Positions 6,471 to 10,000 of a stretch of DNA of 10,000 bases are shown in pieces. This stretch comes from Anaerolinea sp. (GTDB taxonomy: Bacteria; Chloroflexota; Anaerolineae; Anaerolineales; Anaerolineaceae): the NCBI GenBank assembly GCA_020216845.1, contig JAIWNK010000079.1:1-10000 (forward strand), given 5' to 3'. The translations under genes were made by a program, and so were the position numbers. The notes below the pieces were generated by a model. That model worked only from the letters and a program-made list of their open reading frames with translations. It was not told the DNA's origin and ran no database searches. Numbering within the stretch: the first letter of the stretch is position 1; the number at the start of each line of letters is the position of its first letter.

Positions 6471-7793
6471 CTAGCCAAACAGACGCGGCAGACCGCGCCC
6501 GCCCGTCTTTTGAATAGTTTTCATCAAGCGCTGCGCTTCGCGAAATTGCTTGATCAACCGATTTACATCTTGCACATCGTGCCCACAGCCGCGCGCAATC
6601 CGGCGGCGACGGCTAGCATTGAGCACATCCGGGTGACGGCGCTCTTCCACCGTCATGGAATTGATAATCGCCTCGGTCAGCTTCAGCTGCTTCTCCGCAT
6701 CCTCTGGCGAAACCTGGCGCGCCATTTGCCCCATCGAACCGGGCAACATCTCCAAAATTTGGCTCAGCGGGCCCATCTTGCGCACCTGCCGTAATTGCTG
6801 CGCGAAATCTTCCAGGGTAAACTCACCCGACATCATCCGCTCAGCTTGCTCTTGAGCCATCTTTTCATCAAAAGCAGCTTCCGCACGCTCAATCAGGCCA
6901 ATTACATCCCCCATGCCCAAAATGCGTGAAGCCAGGCGACGCGGATCATACGCCTCAAGTGCGTCAACGCCTTCACCCGTGCCAAGGAACTTGAGCGGCA
7001 CACCGGTGACACTGCGAATAGAAATTGCCGCACCGCCGCGGGCATCGCCATCCATCTTGGTCAAAATCAGCCCGGTCAACGAAACCGTATCGCGAAAGCC
7101 CTCTGCGACATGCAACGCTTCCTGACCGATCATTGCATCCACAACCAACAGCGTTTCAACCACCGTCACACGCTGTGCAATGGCGCGCAACTCGTCCATC
7201 AAGGCCTGATCCAGCTGCGAACGCCCGGCCGTATCAATGATCATCACCGAGACGCCACCTTTTTGCGCCTGATCATAGGCATGTGCCACCAACTCAGGCG
7301 GCCTGACGCCTTCTTCCGTAAACACCGGAACCCCCACGCGGTCGCCCATCGTTTGCAGTTGTTTGATAGCCGCCGGACGATACGGATCCGCAGCTACAAG
7401 CAACACCCGTTCGCCTTGCGAGCGCAGCAAACGTGCCAACTTGGAAGCTGCGGTCGTCTTACCAGAGCCTTGCAAGCCCACCAGCATCAACACACGCGGA
7501 CGTGGCCCGGTCAGGTTCAGCCGCTCCGGTTCGCCCAGCGTAGCGATCAATTCCTCGTGCACAATCTTGATCACCTGCTGCGCCGGGTTGAGCGCCTTGG
7601 AGACCTCTGCCCCCACCGCACGCTCGCGCACCCGGGCAACAAAGCTCTTCACCACACTATAATGAACATCGGCCTCCAACAGTGCCAGGCGTACCTCACG
7701 CATCACCGCGTCAACATCTTCCGCCGTCAGCTTGCCGCGCCGACGCAGATTATCAAAAATTTGATTCAGACGTTGTGTGAGTGACTCGAACAC
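6471..7793 (-). CDS. ffh: Signal recognition particle protein Ffh (SRP54 GTPase)
   Basis: The GTPase of the signal recognition particle: it binds 4.5S/6S RNA and hydrophobic signal sequences and docks with FtsY at the membrane. I place the start at GTG 7793-7791 (440 aa), giving N-terminus (M)FESLTQRLNQIFDNL, which aligns with family starts. TAGG at 7804-7801 lies 7 nt upstream. A TTG at 7814 would add seven residues but has no ribosome site. The N domain spans about 1-85. The G domain has P-loop GLQGSGKTT (106-114), ADPYRPAA (135-142), DTAGR (187-191) and TKMDG (245-249). The M domain (about 300-430) contains MLPG and the RNA-binding motif SRRRRIARGCG (394-404), where the family usually has GSG. 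The C-terminus is short and lacks a long Met-rich tail. First gene of the minus-strand cluster, with a strong promoter upstream. Confidence 0.96.
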   Translation of the reverse strand: MFESLTQRLNQIFDNLRRRGKLTAEDVDAVMREVRLALLEADVHYSVVKSFVARVRERAVGAEVSKALNPAQQVIKIVHEELIATLGEPERLNLTGPRPRVLMLVGLQGSGKTTAASKLARLLRSQGERVLLVAADPYRPAAIKQLQTMGDRVGVPVFTEEGVRPPELVAHAYDQAQKGGVSVMIIDTAGRSQLDQALMDELRAIAQRVTVVETLLVVDAMIGQEALHVAEGFRDTVSLTGLILTKMDGDARGGAAISIRSVTGVPLKFLGTGEGVDALEAYDPRRLASRILGMGDVIGLIERAEAAFDEKMAQEQAERMMSGEFTLEDFAQQLRQVRKMGPLSQILEMLPGSMGQMARQVSPEDAEKQLKLTEAIINSMTVEERRHPDVLNASRRRRIARGCGHDVQDVNRLIKQFREAQRLMKTIQKTGGRGLPRLFG

Positions 7794-7823
7794 TGAAGAA
7801 CCTAACGGATACAAGACAGAATC

Positions 7824-7847
7824 GCATGTCCGTAATTCAAAACATGC
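7824..7847 (-). repeat. 6-bp inverted repeat in the ffh leader
   Basis: GCATGT (7824-7829) and ACATGC (7842-7847) are exact reverse complements separated by 12 nt. They begin within a few bases of the predicted transcription start, so they could be an operator or a leader hairpin. Six base pairs with a 12-nt loop is modest and could be chance. Confidence 0.35.
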
Positions 7848-7855
7848 AGCTTTTG

Positions 7856-7884
7856 ATTTTAGCCTGTAAGGTGTGAAAGGTCAA
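7856..7884 (-). promoter_or_regulatory. Strong sigma-70-type promoter of the ffh operon
   Basis: On the minus strand TTGACC (7884-7879, 5 of 6 to TTGACA) is followed after exactly 17 nt by TAAAAT (7861-7856, 5 of 6 to TATAAT). Transcription should start near 7849, giving a leader of about 56 nt before the GTG of ffh. An A7 tract on the same strand (7909-7903) lies around -54 to -60, where an UP element would be. This is the best promoter in the window and probably drives ffh and, by read-through, the downstream genes to topA. Confidence 0.7.
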
Positions 7885-7973
7885 GGTCTGCGGCACAGAA
7901 ACTTTTTTTGAGTTTGTGGGTTAAGCATAACGAATTCAAGTGATTTGACCGCTATTCTCTCATTCATTATCTC

Positions 7974-7979
7974 AAGGAG
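7974..7979 (+). promoter_or_regulatory. Ribosome binding site of the DegV-family gene
   Basis: AAGGAG at 7974-7979 lies 6 nt before ATG 7986. It supports that ATG over the in-frame TTG at 7980-7982, which directly abuts the site. Confidence 0.75.
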
Positions 7980-7985
7980 TTGTTT

Positions 7986-8843
7986 ATGTCCAAAGTAGCT
8001 CTCGTAACCGATAGCACCGCCTACATTCCAGCTGAGCTCAGCAAACAATCGGCCATTTACACTGTCCCTCTGCAAGTCATTTGGGGAGACGAAACCCAAC
8101 GCGATGGCATTGACATCACCCCAGAAGCTTTCTATGCCCGCCTGCAAACCGCCCGCGTTCTTCCCACCACCTCGCAGCCTTCCCCCGCAGCCTTCAAAAG
8201 TATTTATGAAGAACTGCTCAGCCAGGGCTACCAAATTCTCAGCGTCCATATTTCCTCCAAATTATCCGGCACAATCGACTCTGCCCAACAAGCCAAGGCC
8301 ATGTTGCCACAAGCTCCGATTGAAATTGTAGACTCAGAACTGACCTCCATGGGCATGGGCTATCCTGTCTTGCTAGCAGCACGCGCCGCCGAACAAGGCG
8401 CCACCCTGAAGGAATGCAAAACATTGGCCGAACAGGCCTGCCGCAACAGCGGCATCATCTTTGCGGTCAACACCCTCGAGTTTCTGCATCGCGGCGGGCG
8501 CATTGGCGGCGCAGCAGCTTTTCTCGGCACCGCCCTCAACCTCAAACCATTGCTCGAACTGCGCGGTGGCCGCATTGAAGCCGTTGAACGCATTCGCACC
8601 ATGGGCAAAGCCACCGAACGCCTGCTCGATCTGATCGAACAGCGTGTTGGCTCTCGCACCCCCATCCGTCTTGCGGCAGTTCATGCCGGCGCTCGCGAAT
8701 TGGCCGAAACCCTGCTTGAAAAAGCTCGCGCCCGCTTCAGCATCTCCTCCGTTAGCCAAACCAGCATTGCTGAGGTTAGCCCTGTCATTGGCGTTCACAC
8801 CGGCCCCGGCTGTGTTGGACTAACCTTCACAGCAGGGATGTGA
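7986..8843 (+). CDS. DegV-family protein (fatty-acid-binding, FakB-like)
   Basis: DegV proteins bind a single long-chain fatty acid. The FakB members present it to the kinase FakA for phosphorylation. Which lipid this one carries, and whether a FakA partner exists, cannot be read from the window. The 285-aa length is typical. Visible family motifs are VALVTDSTAYIP (4-15), with the DST that contacts the acyl carboxylate; TTSQPS (61-66); SSKLSGT (90-96); NTLEFLHRGGRIGGA (162-176); and GVHTGPG (269-275). The start is ATG 7986 with AAGGAG 6 nt upstream. It is divergent from ffh across a 192-nt gap. I saw no convincing plus-strand promoter there. The DUF1015 gene follows after 79 nt on the same strand, with no clear terminator between them. 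Confidence 0.93.
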   Translation: MSKVALVTDSTAYIPAELSKQSAIYTVPLQVIWGDETQRDGIDITPEAFYARLQTARVLPTTSQPSPAAFKSIYEELLSQGYQILSVHISSKLSGTIDSAQQAKAMLPQAPIEIVDSELTSMGMGYPVLLAARAAEQGATLKECKTLAEQACRNSGIIFAVNTLEFLHRGGRIGGAAAFLGTALNLKPLLELRGGRIEAVERIRTMGKATERLLDLIEQRVGSRTPIRLAAVHAGARELAETLLEKARARFSISSVSQTSIAEVSPVIGVHTGPGCVGLTFTAGM

Positions 8844-8873
8844 ACTTCCTCAATATCGCCAATCAGCGGAGTC

Positions 8874-8882
8874 TGGTACAAT
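8874..8882 (+). promoter_or_regulatory. Candidate extended -10 promoter of the DUF1015 gene
   Basis: TGGTACAAT at 8874-8882 combines the extended -10 dinucleotide TG with TACAAT (5 of 6). No good -35 lies 17 nt upstream, as is common for extended -10 promoters. Transcription would start near 8889, about 34 nt before the ATG at 8923. Confidence 0.45.
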
Positions 8883-8908
8883 AAGCCTTACCCAAACTTT
8901 TTCTTCAC

Positions 8909-8915
8909 GGTGAGG
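8909..8915 (+). promoter_or_regulatory. Ribosome binding site of the DUF1015 gene
   Basis: GGTGAGG at 8909-8915 lies 7 nt before ATG 8923 and fixes the start of the gene that runs off the right edge. Confidence 0.6.
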
Positions 8916-8922
8916 CTGTCTG

Positions 8923-10000
8923 ATGAAAAATTATCCAAGCGTTGGCATTCAAGTTGCCGATATTTTGCTGCCCCGCCCCGGCACGGACCTGAGCCGATGG
9001 GCTGTCATTGCCTGCGATCAGTTCACATCCCAACCAGACTATTGGCAAGCTGTTGCTGAGCAAGTGGGCGATGCGCCATCCACCTATCACATGATTCTGC
9101 CAGAAGTGATGCTAGGAACCCCCGCTGAAACGGAGCGCATCCAAACCACCCAGGCCACCATGCGCCGCTACCTGGCCGAAGAACTGTTTGTCTGCCACGA
9201 AGGGTTGATCTATGTCGAACGCAGCGTTGCCGGCAAAACCCGACATGGCCTGATGCTGGCCCTCGACCTGGAACACTACGACTTCAACAAAGGCTCGCAA
9301 ACCCTTGTCCGCGCCACCGAAGGCACCATCCTCGACCGCCTACCGCCGCGCATCCGCATCCGTCAGGGCGCCCCGCTGGAACTGCCCCACATCCTCGTCC
9401 TGATTGACGACCCGCAAAAGACCGTCATTGAGCCCATTGCCGCTGCCGCGCCAGACCTGCCACAGATTTATGACTTTGAGCTGATGCTCAACAGCGGCCA
9501 TTTGCGCGGTTGGCACGTCAACAACCCGGCCCTTGAAGCACAGGCTGTGCGCGCCCTGGAAGCCTTGGCCGACCCGACCTTCTTCCAACAGCGCTACGGT
9601 GTAGATGATAGCAAAGGCGTCTTGCTCTTCGCCGTGGGTGATGGCAACCACTCGCTTGCCACGGCCAAATCCATTTGGGAACAACTTAAGCCGCAAGTCG
9701 GCATGAATCACCCGGCGCGCTACGCCCTCATTGAATTGGAAAACGTTCACGACGAAGGCCTTGAATTCGAGCCAATTCACCGCGTCCTGTTTGATGTCAA
9801 ACAAGACCTGCATACCGCCCTGCAAGCACACTTCGGCAATCAACTGCGCATTCAACCGGTTGAAAGCGCTCAGGCAATGGTCACCGGCGTAAAAGCTCAA
9901 ACAGGCCCCGAACAAGCCTTTGGCATCGTTTCTGCACAGGGCTACGCCATCGCTCACATTGCCAACCCCACTTCCAATCTGCCGGTTGGCACCCTGCAAA
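8923..10000 (+). CDS. DUF1015 family protein (partial, C-terminus beyond the window)
   Basis: 359 residues are visible and the frame is open at the edge; I translated it by hand. The protein begins MKNYPSVGIQVADILLPRPGTDLSRWAVIACDQFTSQPDYW (1-41), the start pattern of DUF1015 proteins. It also carries the family's GDGNHSLATAK motif at about 243-253. That motif recalls the GDGHHR-type loop of ParB/SerK-like proteins, but this is a weak analogy. The molecular function of the family is not established. From memory, members often lie near serine-biosynthesis genes (serA, serC); none is visible here, so this cannot be tested in the window. The protein is soluble, with no signal peptide or membrane segment in the visible part. 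It follows the DegV gene after 79 nt and has its own candidate extended -10 promoter. Confidence 0.88.
   Translation, partial: MKNYPSVGIQVADILLPRPGTDLSRWAVIACDQFTSQPDYWQAVAEQVGDAPSTYHMILPEVMLGTPAETERIQTTQATMRRYLAEELFVCHEGLIYVERSVAGKTRHGLMLALDLEHYDFNKGSQTLVRATEGTILDRLPPRIRIRQGAPLELPHILVLIDDPQKTVIEPIAAAAPDLPQIYDFELMLNSGHLRGWHVNNPALEAQAVRALEALADPTFFQQRYGVDDSKGVLLFAVGDGNHSLATAKSIWEQLKPQVGMNHPARYALIELENVHDEGLEFEPIHRVLFDVKQDLHTALQAHFGNQLRIQPVESAQAMVTGVKAQTGPEQAFGIVSAQGYAIAHIANPTSNLPVGTLQ

Noticed and set aside
7110..7784. A 224-codon plus-strand open frame opposite ffh
   Set aside because: It is antisense to the GTPase and N domains of ffh and has the typical His/Gln/Arg-rich shadow composition.
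7794..7814. TTG at 7814-7812 as the ffh start
   Set aside because: It adds seven residues not found in Ffh families and has no ribosome site. GTG at 7793-7791 gives a canonical N-terminus with a TAGG site 7 nt upstream.
7899..7915. AAACT-T6G-AGTTT inverted repeat in the divergent gap as a terminator
   Set aside because: The stem is 5 bp and AT-rich, and there is no gene ending on either strand at this point. It is better read as an A-tract near the ffh promoter.
7920..7931. GTTA-AGCA-TAAC palindrome-like element as an operator
   Set aside because: Four-base arms are too short to separate from chance in an AT-rich gap.
7945..7973. TTGACC at 7945-7950 as a -35 box for the DegV gene
   Set aside because: A -10 at 17 nt would fall at 7968-7973 (TATCTC, 3 of 6). 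Transcription would then start after the Shine-Dalgarno sequence at 7974-7979, which makes no sense for this gene. CATTAT at 7965-7970 is only 14 nt away.
9340..9999. A 219-codon minus-strand open frame at the right edge
   Set aside because: It is fully antisense to the DUF1015 gene, whose motifs, ribosome site and promoter candidate are clear.

Overview
The window looks like a core-genome stretch of a bacterium from phylum Chloroflexota, probably class Anaerolineae. That placement is inference. It rests on a type IA topoisomerase with an N-terminal zinc ribbon fused to it, a small two-helix membrane protein of a kind I associate with Anaerolineae, and a DUF1015 protein next to a DegV protein. 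There are no tRNA or rRNA genes, CRISPR arrays, insertion sequences or signs of recent transfer. Coding density is very high, and every gene I call is intact except the two cut by the window edges.

Layout. From about 7.8 kb down to the left edge all genes are on the minus strand. In transcription order they are ffh (SRP GTPase), rpsP (ribosomal protein S16), a khpA-like KH-domain RNA-binding protein, rimM (16S rRNA maturation factor), dprA (DNA-processing protein), a manC-type mannose-1-phosphate guanylyltransferase, topA (DNA topoisomerase I), and then a separately promoted membrane protein that runs off the left edge. From rpsP to topA the junctions are very tight: gaps of 9, 10 and 9 nt and overlaps of 4 and 8 nt. 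This indicates one polycistronic unit with translational coupling. To the right of 7.98 kb two genes run on the plus strand: a DegV-family lipid-binding protein and a DUF1015 protein cut by the right edge.

How it fits together. ffh-rpsP-khpA-rimM is the conserved translation and secretion block of many bacteria, where trmD and rplS usually follow. Here they are absent, and the block continues directly into dprA-manC-topA. dprA-topA is itself a common pair, but a nucleotide-sugar enzyme sits between them. A strong sigma-70-type promoter (TTGACC, 17 bp, TAAAAT) lies in the divergent gap in front of ffh. Weaker candidates lie before rpsP, before the left-edge membrane protein (TTGCTT, 17 bp, TACAAT) and before the DUF1015 gene (extended -10 TGGTACAAT).

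The most notable items are the zinc-ribbon-topA fusion with a degenerate second C-terminal zinc finger, a 10-bp perfect inverted repeat at the junction between an N-terminal extension and the conserved domain of rimM, the topA start (TTG, with its Shine-Dalgarno sequence overlapping the manC stop codon), and the unusual operon composition. I see no clearly novel multi-gene system. The window is mostly housekeeping.
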